The position numbers and the translations under genes were made by a program. A DNA stretch of 64,000 nt from JBLIRR01 sp049472395 (GTDB taxonomy: Bacteria; SZUA-182; DTGQ01; JBLIRR01), in NCBI GenBank assembly GCA_049472395.1, contig JBLIRR010000004.1:205731-269730 (forward strand). Reading direction: 5' to 3'. Positions 46,663-55,137 of the stretch are shown in pieces; position 1 is the stretch's first letter; every line of letters begins with the position of its first letter. A model generated the notes under the pieces. The model did no database searches. It worked only from the letters and a program-made list of their open reading frames with translations, and was not told the DNA's origin.

Positions 46663-46872
46663 ATGTTCTCACATTTAGTAGAGGCGCCTTCTAGCCTTTT
46701 TGATAATGCCATGAAAGATATCTTTACGATTAAACTGAGAAAAAGCACTGATAAGACGCTAAAAGGTACTCTTATTTACAAGCTAAGAAAGAGAAAGAAT
46801 TCTATTCCTAAGTTTTTCGTTCATGCGATGAGCAAAAAACGCTTCTATCCTTTCGGTGTAGAGCAATTATAA
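46663..46872 (+). CDS. Small basic protein of unknown function
   Basis: The 69-residue ORF has a strong ribosome binding site (GAGGGGAGG, 6-7 bp from the ATG). The product is basic (TIKLRKSTDKTLKG, KLRKRKNSIPKFF) with no signal peptide or recognised domain. It could be a short regulator. Copies of the shared AAGTCA...AAAGGGGA motif lie on both sides (46538 and 46888). Confidence 0.45.
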   Translation: MFSHLVEAPSSLFDNAMKDIFTIKLRKSTDKTLKGTLIYKLRKRKNSIPKFFVHAMSKKRFYPFGVEQL

Positions 46873-46887
46873 TTGGCGCCTTTAGAG

Positions 46888-46914
46888 TAGAAAAAAGTCA
46901 ATATAAAGGGGAAA
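46888..46914 (+). promoter_or_regulatory. Shared AAGTCA...AAAGGGGA motif, copy B
   Basis: AAAGTCAATATAAAGGGGAA lies about 320 bp upstream of the response regulator at 47237 and just after the 69-residue ORF. The 46873-47236 gap otherwise has C-rich tracts and no gene. Confidence 0.5.
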
Positions 46915-47236
46915 TAGCCAATTTATTACTATTTTTTTGTTTGTTATAGTAAATAAATATTTATATAAGAGATATATATGGATAAGATATAATCCCCCTT
47001 ATGCCCCCTTTTATGGTGTATCACCCCCCGGATCTCACTTAAAAACGGGGGCAAGAGGGAGATCTCTTCACTCCTTATATATTCCCCCAGAAAAAAATGT
47101 TAACTAATATAATATGACCTTACAATATTATATTTCAATGATTCAAAATACAATATATGGTAGAATACAGCAATTCAAATTTTCTCACAATGAGAATTGC
47201 CAGTGAGAATATGTATCAGCAAAGGGGTAAAGGTCA

Positions 47237-47656
47237 ATGGACAGGGACATAGAAGCACATGATTTAATCCGAATACTTCTTATTGATGATGACCAGGAGA
47301 TGTGCGAGGAGTTGAGCGAGATTCTTGAAGATGAAGGTTATCATGTGGGTGTGGCCTTTGATGGTTTAGATGGTATGGATCTTATTGAGAAACAAAAATG
47401 GGATATGCTTCTTTTGGACCTGAAATTGCCGGGATTGACAGGGATTGAGATCTTAAGGCGTATTAAAGAGAAAGATATGAAAATGAAAGTCCTTGTTCTT
47501 ACAGGGAGGCCTCTGAGTAAGAATTTTCTCAAAGATGGAAATGGCGAAGAGGAAGATGATCAGGATGAGACCCTGAAACTTGCTGATGGAGTTATCAATA
47601 AACCTTATAATATAGAGGTAATGTTAAGGCAAGTAAAAGAGGCGATATGTCATTGA
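47237..47656 (+). CDS. Single-domain response regulator
   Basis: The 139-residue protein is only a receiver domain. The acidic pocket LLIDDDQEMCEE, phospho-acceptor Asp in DMLLLDLKLPGLTG, Thr in VLVLTGRP and the conserved Lys in DGVINKPYN are all present. An acidic insertion (GNGEEEDDQDETL) extends the beta4-alpha4 loop. With no output domain, it probably works in a phosphorelay or by protein binding. It lies upstream of another response regulator and a sensor kinase on the same strand, so the three probably form one signalling operon. Confidence 0.85.
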   Translation: MDRDIEAHDLIRILLIDDDQEMCEELSEILEDEGYHVGVAFDGLDGMDLIEKQKWDMLLLDLKLPGLTGIEILRRIKEKDMKMKVLVLTGRPLSKNFLKDGNGEEEDDQDETLKLADGVINKPYNIEVMLRQVKEAICH

Positions 47657-47670
47657 ACCCGCAGGAGGTG

Positions 47671-47760
47671 ATGGGTTGTGCCCTTGAGTCACATGATATG
47701 TACGCCGGAATTGGAAGTGCTCAGCAGGTGAGCGCGCATTTGGTGGAAAAAAGCAGGTAA
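47671..47760 (+). CDS. Possible 29-residue peptide between two response regulators
   Basis: An ORF reads MGCALESHDMYAGIGSAQQV and so on to TAA. AGGAGG lies just two bp before the ATG, which is close; a GTG at 47678 in another frame has better spacing and gives only 17 residues. No homology was seen. Confidence 0.25.
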   Translation: MGCALESHDMYAGIGSAQQVSAHLVEKSR

Positions 47761-47788
47761 ATAGTGAAAGAGAAAGGATTGTGTAGAT

Positions 47789-48508
47789 ATGGCCTTTAAG
47801 ATATTACTTGTGGATGACGACAAGGACTTTCGAGAAGAATTTTGCGATTTTCTTGAAGATTATGAGGTGATAGAAGCCGCAAACGGGGAAGAAGCATTGA
47901 AGATCATCAGGAAGCCCAATGAGATAGATCTCGTGATCTTGGATGTCATGATGCCGCATTTGCTTGGGACAGAAGTCTTACGGGAAATAAAGAGGATCGC
48001 ACCTGACCTTCCTATCATAATATTAACCGGCTATACTTCAAAGGATGTGGCTATCGATGCATTAAGGGGACACGCGGATGACTATATTGAGAAACCCTTG
48101 AATATTATTAAAACAAAAAAAATTATTGCACGGATTTTAGAGAAGAGGATTGGTGGACATGATATAAATCATACGGATACCAAGGGAAAGATTGAAAGGG
48201 TGAAATATTTCGCTGAGAGAAATTATAATAAAAAGATTAGTCTGAACGATGCGGCCGCGATAGTAGGTTTGAGTCCGAAGTATTTGAGCAGGATTTTTAA
48301 AGAGGTTACCAATAAAAGTTTTAGCCAGTATAGATTAGAAGCGAAAATTAGCATGGCCAAAGAGCTCTTAAAGGATAAAGGGTATAATATCAGTCAACTT
48401 TCCTATAAGCTCGGATACCAAAATGTAGAGTCCTTTATTCGACAATTTAGAAAGCTTGTCGGATGTTCACCAACAGAGTATAGAAAAAAACAGCACATAA
48501 GAATTTGA
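47789..48508 (+). CDS. Response regulator with AraC-type HTH output
   Basis: The 239-residue protein joins a receiver domain (LLVDDDKDF, LVILDVMMPH with the Asp, ILTGYTSKD, EKPLN) to a C-terminal AraC/XylS double helix-turn-helix (about residues 140-236). The latter has KISLNDAAAIVGLSPKYLSR and ISQLSYKLGYQNVESFIRQF, followed by GCSPTEYRK. It should be a phosphorylation-controlled transcription factor. The gene lies four bp upstream of the sensor kinase gene, so the pair is cotranscribed. Confidence 0.92.
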   Translation: MAFKILLVDDDKDFREEFCDFLEDYEVIEAANGEEALKIIRKPNEIDLVILDVMMPHLLGTEVLREIKRIAPDLPIIILTGYTSKDVAIDALRGHADDYIEKPLNIIKTKKIIARILEKRIGGHDINHTDTKGKIERVKYFAERNYNKKISLNDAAAIVGLSPKYLSRIFKEVTNKSFSQYRLEAKISMAKELLKDKGYNISQLSYKLGYQNVESFIRQFRKLVGCSPTEYRKKQHIRI

Positions 48509-48512
48509 AGCA

Positions 48513-50276
48513 ATGCCGGAAAAGAGTGATACCACGCATCTTCATAACATTCTGGAAAATATTAATATTCCCATTATAATTCTCGGACATGACGTGCATA
48601 TTCTCTACTTTACCCCCTCGGCAAAGAAGATAATGCATTTACGGGAAACAGATAAAGGACGGTCTCTTTTAGAGTGTGACCTCCCAATACAACTTCCTTA
48701 CCTGGAACAATTGCTTTTTGATGTAATAGAAAATGGGTGTATCTTCATCAAAGAAGTGCACGATGAAAATGACCGTTGGTATTCCGCTCAAATAAGTCCC
48801 TATAAGACCAGTGACAGTGTAATGAATGGCGTAGTGATTGCGCTTTTTGATATCAGAAAGTCGAAAGAAGCGCGTGGATGGATTGAATGGCTTCTTTCAA
48901 AAAGTATTATCCCACAGTTTCAGAGGAAATCCGGGGCGGATAGGGAGCACTTTGAAGGAAAATTAATTGAAATACACACAAGCCGTCTGCTTGTTGATGC
49001 ACTCGGACGTGAAGTCCTGATAGATACATTGGCAGATTCTATTAATTTACTTGAAACATCGGCTGCTATCTATGAGTTAAAGGGGGATTATACGTTAGGC
49101 TTTGTAGCATCGGAGTGGTGTAAATTTCTCGTCAGCACCTCAAAAAAGCGTGACAATAGGGATCGAACATTCCCTTGCCAGAAATGCTGGGCCATAGCCG
49201 TGGAAAAAGTAGTGAATGAAGGAAGGCCTGTTGATTTTGAATGCCTTATGGGGGAGATGCGAATTTATGCAATTCCCATCAAGGCACATAATGACATTAT
49301 AGGATGCATCAACTTCGGATATGGTGACCCTCCCCGAAAAACCAGTCAGTTAGAGGAAATTGCCGCACAATGCCACGGAAGTGTTGCTGAACTTCGCCGG
49401 CATGCTGAAAACTATGAATCACGTCCGCCTTTTATTATTGAAATCGCCAAGAGCCGTTTACAGACCATTGCGAGCTTGATAGGTACAACGGTCGAGCGCA
49501 GGCAGGCTGAAATAAGATTGCAGCAGCATAAAGAAAACGTTGAAAAGATAGTGAAGAAGAAAACAAGAGAGTTATTAAAAGCCCATAAAGATTTGGAGGA
49601 TTCAAAAAGACTTTCTGAGATAGGCGCTCTTGCAGCCTCTATTGCTCATGAGCTGCGCAATCCATTGGGAGTCATCCAGGTAGCCGCCTTTAATATTAAA
49701 AGAAAAGCTCAAAACCCCTCACTCAACAGGCATTTTAATAATATAGAAAAAAAGATAGGGGAAAGCAATCAGATTATAAATAACATTTTAAACTATTCGC
49801 AAATCAAGGTGCCTTTATATCAAAGGGTGAAAATATCCCATGTACTGGATGAATCCATTATCTCGACAATAAAGAGATTATCGCATGGTCAGGTATCGGT
49901 CAAGAAAAAAATAAAATCAATTAACAAAAAAGTTATTGATGCTGATCCAGTTCAATTAAACGCGGTGTTTACTAATATCCTGACCAATGCCATTCAATCT
50001 ATAAAAGGTGAGGAGGGAGAAATTGTGATAGAGGCCGAAGCGGAGGACAATGGAGATATCAGCATATGTTTTATGGATAATGGCGAAGGAATAGATAAGA
50101 AGGATTTGGAAAGGGTATTTGAGCCTTTTTTTACGAAAAAATCAAAGGGCACAGGTCTAGGTCTTACAATTTGCAGACAATTAGTAAATCTCCATAATGG
50201 CAGGATAGAGATAAAGTCTCATAATGGCAGGGGCACGGCTGTTACCGTTCATCTTCCTGCAACGAAGAAAGAATAA
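48513..50276 (+). CDS. Sensor histidine kinase with PAS and PocR-like domains
   Basis: The 587-residue protein has an N-terminal PAS-like domain (LENINIPIIILGHDVHILYF). A second sensor part contains two cysteines (FPCQKCWAIAVEKVV, then ECLMGEMRIYAIPIKAHND) and looks like a PocR-type ligand-binding domain. A coiled linker leads to the HisKA H-box LAASIAHELRNPLGV (His379) and an HATPase domain with N-box NAVFTNILTNA, DNGEGI and GTGLGLTICRQL. There is no transmembrane segment, so it is cytoplasmic. Its partner should be the AraC-type regulator upstream, possibly also the single-domain regulator. The signal may be a metal, redox state or small ligand bound near the cysteines. Confidence 0.9.
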   Translation: MPEKSDTTHLHNILENINIPIIILGHDVHILYFTPSAKKIMHLRETDKGRSLLECDLPIQLPYLEQLLFDVIENGCIFIKEVHDENDRWYSAQISPYKTSDSVMNGVVIALFDIRKSKEARGWIEWLLSKSIIPQFQRKSGADREHFEGKLIEIHTSRLLVDALGREVLIDTLADSINLLETSAAIYELKGDYTLGFVASEWCKFLVSTSKKRDNRDRTFPCQKCWAIAVEKVVNEGRPVDFECLMGEMRIYAIPIKAHNDIIGCINFGYGDPPRKTSQLEEIAAQCHGSVAELRRHAENYESRPPFIIEIAKSRLQTIASLIGTTVERRQAEIRLQQHKENVEKIVKKKTRELLKAHKDLEDSKRLSEIGALAASIAHELRNPLGVIQVAAFNIKRKAQNPSLNRHFNNIEKKIGESNQIINNILNYSQIKVPLYQRVKISHVLDESIISTIKRLSHGQVSVKKKIKSINKKVIDADPVQLNAVFTNILTNAIQSIKGEEGEIVIEAEAEDNGDISICFMDNGEGIDKKDLERVFEPFFTKKSKGTGLGLTICRQLVNLHNGRIEIKSHNGRGTAVTVHLPATKKE

Positions 50277-50290
50277 GAAATATAGTATTT

Positions 50291-51454
50291 TTACAGTATT
50301 TTGTAATACACACTTTCAACTTGGGCTGCGATAGTGTCCCATGAAAATGCTGTCTCAGCAGCTATTCTTCCGTTTCGTCCCATCCAGCGTGCATGTTCAA
50401 AGTCTTCACACACCTTTTTTATTCCCCAGGCAATTGAATGGGGATAATCATAGATCTGAAATCCTGTCACATCATGCCACACAAATTCTGCCGGCCCTCC
50501 ATTGCGGCTTACCACAACGGGTTTCCCGGCACTCCAGGCCTCTAATATAACAATGCCAAATGGCTCATTACGACTGGGAACACACACTACATCACATGCC
50601 TTATAAAGACTTCTCAATCTATCCCCCAGACAAAAACCCAGAAATCTCATGGCATGACTTATCCCCAGTTCATAGCATCGTCTCTCTAAATATGCTCTCA
50701 TTTCTCCATCACCTGCAAGCACAAACTTTACATTTGGGAAGGAATCAAGAACCATTCGGGCTGCCTCTATCAATAAATCGGGGCCCTTTTGATGAACAAT
50801 CCTGCCTGCAAAGAGAACCATCGGGTCAAATACTCCTATACCCAATTCTTCCTTGACCTTTCCCCCATCGATGGGATGGTCAAAATTGTGAACATTAACA
50901 CCATTATACACAACATCCATCTTCTCATAAGGGACATTGTACATCCAGTTCACCTCTTTTTTTAAGGCATTGGATACAGCAATTACCCTATCTACGCAAA
51001 ATGTGGCATTTCTTTCGTTTTCCCGTATTGCCGCTGATTGGCCTCCGTAAAAATTATTACCGCACCGGCCATACTCTGTAGAGTGTATGGTAAGGACTGT
51101 CCTTTTCCCTCTGCCGGATTTAGACCATAATGCAGCGTTAGAGGCCAGCCAGTCATGGGCATGGACAATGTCAAAACAACCGGAGTAATTTTCCGTCTCA
51201 AAGAAATGATAAACAAAAGAGCGGCACATGGAATTAATCTCTTCAATAAAATTTTTGTTTAAATCAAAAGGGCAGCGGTGATAATGGACCCCATCTATGC
51301 ACTGATAATGTGACTGACCTTGTCCCATCCTGGTAAAGACATGTACTTCATTGCCTCTTCTTTCCAGTCCTGCCGCCAATTCAGTCACATGATTGCCGAC
51401 ACCCCCGACGTTAATAGAATGGATACTTTCCCATGAAAATAATGCTATACGCAT
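50291..51454 (-). CDS. Family GT4 glycosyltransferase
   Basis: The 387-residue protein shows a GT-B fold: an N-terminal domain with GGVGNHVTELAAGLERRGNEV and VHAHDWLASNAALW, and a C-terminal domain with VLFAGRIVHQKGPDLLIEAA, LAGDGEMRAYLERRC and EPFGIVILEAWSAGKPVV containing the E-x7-E motif. GT4 retaining transferases use NDP-sugars and here could act in glycogen, exopolysaccharide or glycolipid synthesis. The CBM48 (glycogen-binding) protein nearby at 53913 makes a glycogen role conceivable but not shown. It converges with the sensor kinase gene with a 14-bp gap. No membrane segment is seen. Confidence 0.87.
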   Translation of the reverse strand: MRIALFSWESIHSINVGGVGNHVTELAAGLERRGNEVHVFTRMGQGQSHYQCIDGVHYHRCPFDLNKNFIEEINSMCRSFVYHFFETENYSGCFDIVHAHDWLASNAALWSKSGRGKRTVLTIHSTEYGRCGNNFYGGQSAAIRENERNATFCVDRVIAVSNALKKEVNWMYNVPYEKMDVVYNGVNVHNFDHPIDGGKVKEELGIGVFDPMVLFAGRIVHQKGPDLLIEAARMVLDSFPNVKFVLAGDGEMRAYLERRCYELGISHAMRFLGFCLGDRLRSLYKACDVVCVPSRNEPFGIVILEAWSAGKPVVVSRNGGPAEFVWHDVTGFQIYDYPHSIAWGIKKVCEDFEHARWMGRNGRIAAETAFSWDTIAAQVESVYYKIL

Positions 51455-51644
51455 GATCCTACTTCTCTTTCTTATTTTTAAGGGTTATATTTATAGAACA
51501 CACCTATGTTATTATATAAAATTAACTCATTGTAATTAATTCACAAAGCACGTCAAGGGACAAATTCCTCTTTTTTCTATCATATTTCCCCCCCCTTATA
51601 AAATCAGCAATTATTATTTTAGACAATTGCTGTCCTGTTCCCAG

Positions 51645-51705
51645 AAATTCTAATTTTGACTATTAAATTCCTCGCCACATGTTATGTACCCAAAATTAGA
51701 ATTGC
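51645..51705. repeat. MITE-like palindromic repeat, copy 2
   Basis: The ends AATTCTAATTTTGAC (from 51647) and CAAAATTAGAATTGC (from 51691) are near-perfect inverted repeats. The flanks AATTGCTGTCCTGTTCC (51625) and AATTGCTGTCCTGCTCC (51700) form a direct repeat differing at one base. Copy 1 is at 16357-16428; short decayed halves may lie at 702-741 and 9326. Confidence 0.65.
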
Positions 51706-51793
51706 TGTCCTGCTCCTTGCTAATTTGATTTTAACAGAGGTTTTGAATACAATAAAAACTTTGAAAACAGATTTGTGGAGGAGGGATTGAAGA

Positions 51794-53809
51794 ATGCCCC
51801 AACAATATAACAAAGACAGGGAGAGAATACAGCAGCTCAGAGATGAAATCAATCATCATAATTACTGCTATTATGTTCTGGATAATCCTGAGATATCCGA
51901 TGCCCAGTATGATCGCCTTCTTGATGAGCTCGTTCTGCTTGAAACACGCTATCCGGAGCTTATCAGTCCTGACTCTCCAACCCAAAGAGTGGGGGCTGCT
52001 CCTCTTGAAGAATTCACGAGCGTCCAACACAGCCTCCCAATGTTAAGCCTTAATAAAGCTGTGTCGGAGGTTGAATTCCTTGATTTTCACCGCAGGGTAC
52101 TCGATTCATCCAAGTCTGGCGAAGAACATATTGCGTATGCTGCAGAGCCTAAATTTGACGGTCTGGCGGTCGAGCTTGTATATAAGGATGGTATTTTCAT
52201 TCTGGGTTCCACCCGAGGTGATGGTGCGGTGGGAGAGGATATCACCTTAAATCTCAAAACAGTCAAATCAATTCCCTTAAAGCTTATGGGAGGAGATATC
52301 CCTCCCCTTATAGAGGTAAGGGGCGAAATTATCATGAACAAGGATGATTTTTCCCGACTTAATAAAAACAGGGAGAGTGAGGGAGAAGCCCTTTTCGCCA
52401 ATCCTCGCAATGCTGCCGCGGGTTCGGTCAGACAACTTGATTCTAAGGTAACAGGTTTCCGACCTCTTACGATGTTTGCCCATGGCATAGGAAGGGTTGA
52501 AGGCATTGAGTTTGATAATCATTGGGAGAGCATCCTCTATTTAAAAGAGGCTGGTTTTAAAATAAGCACACATGTGAAATTATGTCATAGTGTTAAAGAA
52601 GTGGAAGACTATTATCGAGACATTCTTACCCTGAGAGATGAGTTACCCTATGAGATCGATGGCATAGTAATTAAAGTGAATGATTTTACTTTACAAAGAA
52701 GGTTGGGGGAGCTTTCAAGAAGTCCCCGCTGGGCAATTGCATGGAAATTCCCTCCCCAACAGGAATATACGAGAGTCAAAGATATTATTATCAGTGTAGG
52801 CAGGACAGGGGCCCTGACTCCTGTGGCTCTTCTTGAACCTGTCAGAGTGGGAGGCGTGGAGGTGAGCAGGGCGACCTTGCACAATGAAGATGAGATAAGG
52901 AAAAAGGATGTGCGCGTCGGAGATGTGGTGGTAATTCAAAGGGCAGGGGATGTGATACCTGAAGTTGTCAAGATTATCGAATCAAAGAGAACTGGCGAAG
53001 AGAAGATATTTGTTATGCCGGAAAAATGCCCTGTCTGCGGATCCAAAGCAGAACGACCGGAGGGTGAGGCAGTGCATCGCTGCACAGGAATCGCCTGCCC
53101 TGCTCAGCTCAAAGAGCATTTATTTCACTTTGCCTCTAAGGGTGCTATGGACATGGATGGTCTCGGGAGTAAGTTTCTCGAGCAGATGGTGGACAAAGGA
53201 ATTATCCAGGATTCTGCGGACCTCTATTTCCTCTCCAAGGAATCTCTCATGAAATTGGAAAGAATGGGCGACAAATTGGCTGAGAATTTGCTTAAAGCTG
53301 TTGATAAGAGTAGAAATCCTACGCTCGCTCGTCTAATATACGCGCTTGGCATCAGAAATGTAGGCATTCATCTGGCAGGGGTACTGGCAGAGCATTTTAA
53401 ATCAATTGAGAACCTTGCGAAGCAGCGCATTGAAGATCTCCTCACAGTGCATGAAATCGGTCCTGTTGTAGCCCAAAGCATAGTCAATTTTTTCCATAAT
53501 CCGAAGAACTTGAAAGTCCTTGAGAAATTACAGCAGGGTGGGGTCACATTTCCTATTCTGGGGGATAAGGCAAAGGAGAATACTCTTTCCGGAAAAACCT
53601 TTGTTCTTACGGGTTCTCTTGAGGCATTCACCCGTGATAAGGCACGAGACATGATTATACAACGCGGTGGCAGAGTTTCCTCTTCTGTAAGTAAAAAAAC
53701 CGCTTTTGTAATCGTAGGCAAAGATCCCGGCTCTAAATATAATGATGCCTTACGATTAGGAATAACGACCTTGAATGAGAATGAATTCAAAGAAATGCTG
53801 CAGTCCTGA
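51794..53809 (+). CDS. ligA: NAD-dependent DNA ligase
   Basis: The 671-residue protein has all LigA domains in order: Ia domain, adenylation domain with AEPKFDG (Lys120 in the KxDG motif), OB fold, Cys4 zinc finger (CPVCGSKAERP, CTGIACP), helix-hairpin-helix region (DMDGLGSKFLEQMV, GIRNVGIHLAGVLA) and C-terminal BRCT domain (LSGKTFVLTGSLEAFT). It seals nicks in replication and repair using NAD+. The length is normal. GGAGGAGG lies upstream of the ATG. It follows a glycosyltransferase gene on the other strand, with a palindromic repeat in the gap. Confidence 0.96.
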   Translation: MPQQYNKDRERIQQLRDEINHHNYCYYVLDNPEISDAQYDRLLDELVLLETRYPELISPDSPTQRVGAAPLEEFTSVQHSLPMLSLNKAVSEVEFLDFHRRVLDSSKSGEEHIAYAAEPKFDGLAVELVYKDGIFILGSTRGDGAVGEDITLNLKTVKSIPLKLMGGDIPPLIEVRGEIIMNKDDFSRLNKNRESEGEALFANPRNAAAGSVRQLDSKVTGFRPLTMFAHGIGRVEGIEFDNHWESILYLKEAGFKISTHVKLCHSVKEVEDYYRDILTLRDELPYEIDGIVIKVNDFTLQRRLGELSRSPRWAIAWKFPPQQEYTRVKDIIISVGRTGALTPVALLEPVRVGGVEVSRATLHNEDEIRKKDVRVGDVVVIQRAGDVIPEVVKIIESKRTGEEKIFVMPEKCPVCGSKAERPEGEAVHRCTGIACPAQLKEHLFHFASKGAMDMDGLGSKFLEQMVDKGIIQDSADLYFLSKESLMKLERMGDKLAENLLKAVDKSRNPTLARLIYALGIRNVGIHLAGVLAEHFKSIENLAKQRIEDLLTVHEIGPVVAQSIVNFFHNPKNLKVLEKLQQGGVTFPILGDKAKENTLSGKTFVLTGSLEAFTRDKARDMIIQRGGRVSSSVSKKTAFVIVGKDPGSKYNDALRLGITTLNENEFKEMLQS

Positions 53810-53912
53810 GCATATCGTTAAGCCCTCTTTTTTTGCTGACAGTATTTTACTGTAGTGGCTTAAAAGCATGCTCTTGTGAACTATGAGCACGTCCCACTCT
53901 CAATTACAATTA

Positions 53913-54266
53913 TTACACCGTAATGACAAAATTAGGCGTACCGTAAGAATTTTGAGCCTTCTCCGCATTGGGAATATCTTCCACCCAATTGCCGTCTGCA
54001 AAAAATTTATATTGATAACGGCCAGGTGACAATTCTATTTTGGTTTTCCAATAATTATTCTTATCTCTCTTCATTGGAAGAGATGAGATATCCCAATTGT
54101 TGAAATCACCTACAAGAAATACATGTTGTGCATCAGGGCCGTAAAAACTAAATTCGACTAACCCATTATCCGACTCATTTTTTATTTTTTTTCCTACCGT
54201 TGCTTTTGTCTTGCTAGAAGTCCCTTTTTTTGTTCGTGTCCTTGTTGTTTTAACTTTCTCTTCCAT
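53913..54266 (-). CDS. CBM48 (glycogen-binding/isoamylase N-terminal) protein
   Basis: The 117-residue protein is a basic N-terminal tail (KTTRTRTKKGTSSKTKA) and a single CBM48-type beta-sandwich: VEFSFYGPDAQHVFLVGDFNNWD, YWKTKIELSPGRYQYKFFADGNW and a terminal TPNFVITV. The aromatic residues of the glycogen/starch binding site (NNWD, YQYKF) are conserved as in AMPK-beta. There is no catalytic domain. Alone, it may bind glycogen or act as a regulatory subunit. The basic tail suggests contact with nucleic acid or an acidic partner, but that is speculation. It has its own transcription between ligA and a response regulator. Confidence 0.82.
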   Translation of the reverse strand: MEEKVKTTRTRTKKGTSSKTKATVGKKIKNESDNGLVEFSFYGPDAQHVFLVGDFNNWDISSLPMKRDKNNYWKTKIELSPGRYQYKFFADGNWVEDIPNAEKAQNSYGTPNFVITV

Positions 54267-54325
54267 ACACTCCCTCCTTTAATAGTTGTCTGTTTGATAA
54301 AAATGAACAAATAATAAAGACGCGG

Positions 54326-54745
54326 TTAATTGTAATAATGATCCGCTACTATTTCATTCTTATCGCCATACTGTTTTTTTAATACTTTTTCTAGTGCGTA
54401 TATTATATCAACAGGATTTATTGGTTTTTCAATACACATTTTCATATTGGATAAATCCATAAGCAGGTAATTATTTTCACTTGTAAACACACCCGTTATC
54501 CCAATAATAGGAATATGGGAGGTTATTGGATGCCAATTCAATTGTTGAGCTACCTGAAATCCACTCATATCCTTTAATTTCAGATCAAGAAGTATTGCAT
54601 CCGGCTTGTGCATGCATGCAGTATCCAACACATGTGCTCCATTATTCATTACAATGGTTTTATAACCATTAAAAATCAATATTTCCTCGATCTCCTCCAG
54701 GAAATCATCATCATCATCAATAATCATTATTTTTTCGCCGATCAT
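54326..54745 (-). CDS. Single-domain response regulator (CheY-like)
   Basis: The 139-residue protein (start at ATG 54745 with AAAGAGG upstream; an ATG 27 bp earlier is less likely) is a receiver domain: MIIDDDDDF with acidic pocket, phospho-acceptor in DAILLDLKLKDMSGF, HIPIIGITGVF and the Lys in CIEKPINPVD. No output domain is present. A copy of the shared AAGTCA...AAAGGGGA motif lies about 100 bp upstream, linking it to the regulators at 47237 and to the selenoprotein genes. No kinase is adjacent. Confidence 0.85.
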   Translation of the reverse strand: MIGEKIMIIDDDDDFLEEIEEILIFNGYKTIVMNNGAHVLDTACMHKPDAILLDLKLKDMSGFQVAQQLNWHPITSHIPIIGITGVFTSENNYLLMDLSNMKMCIEKPINPVDIIYALEKVLKKQYGDKNEIVADHYYN

Positions 54746-54849
54746 TGTATTGCCTCTTTTAGGTGTTGTCAAATTTTTTTTTTTATTATTAAATTCTTTT
54801 TAAGTGGAATGTACATTATCATGAATTGAGAGCATAAGAAATGGGTCGA

Positions 54850-54875
54850 ATCCCCTTTTATTTGATTTTTTTCCA
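54850..54875 (-). promoter_or_regulatory. Shared motif upstream of response regulator, copy C
   Basis: On the minus strand AAATCAAATAAAAGGGGATT lies about 105 bp from the regulator start, preceded by GAGGTGG exactly as in the 24781 copy. The rest of 54876-55137 is AT-rich with no gene recognised. Confidence 0.5.
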
Positions 54876-55137
54876 CCTCAATTTCCTATTAATTAAATGA
54901 ATTTTGTGATTAGAGAATTGAATTAATGACACATTATGAATGTGTAATAAATTTTTTTCGTAAGATCTTGAGAATTAGGACGCCAAGTAAATTTGATATG
55001 AATTCTATTATAGGATCAAAAGATCACTATAGCATGTTAGATTTAAAAGGATATATTTATACTGTTTTCTCTATTTCAGATTCTAATTAATTAATAGTGG
55101 AATACTATTTGCTTTTACACAATTTTAACACTCTGTT

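Noticed and set aside
46976..47110. C/G-rich tracts suspected of being a terminator or riboswitch
   Set aside because: Only weak inverted repeats were found and no known class matches.
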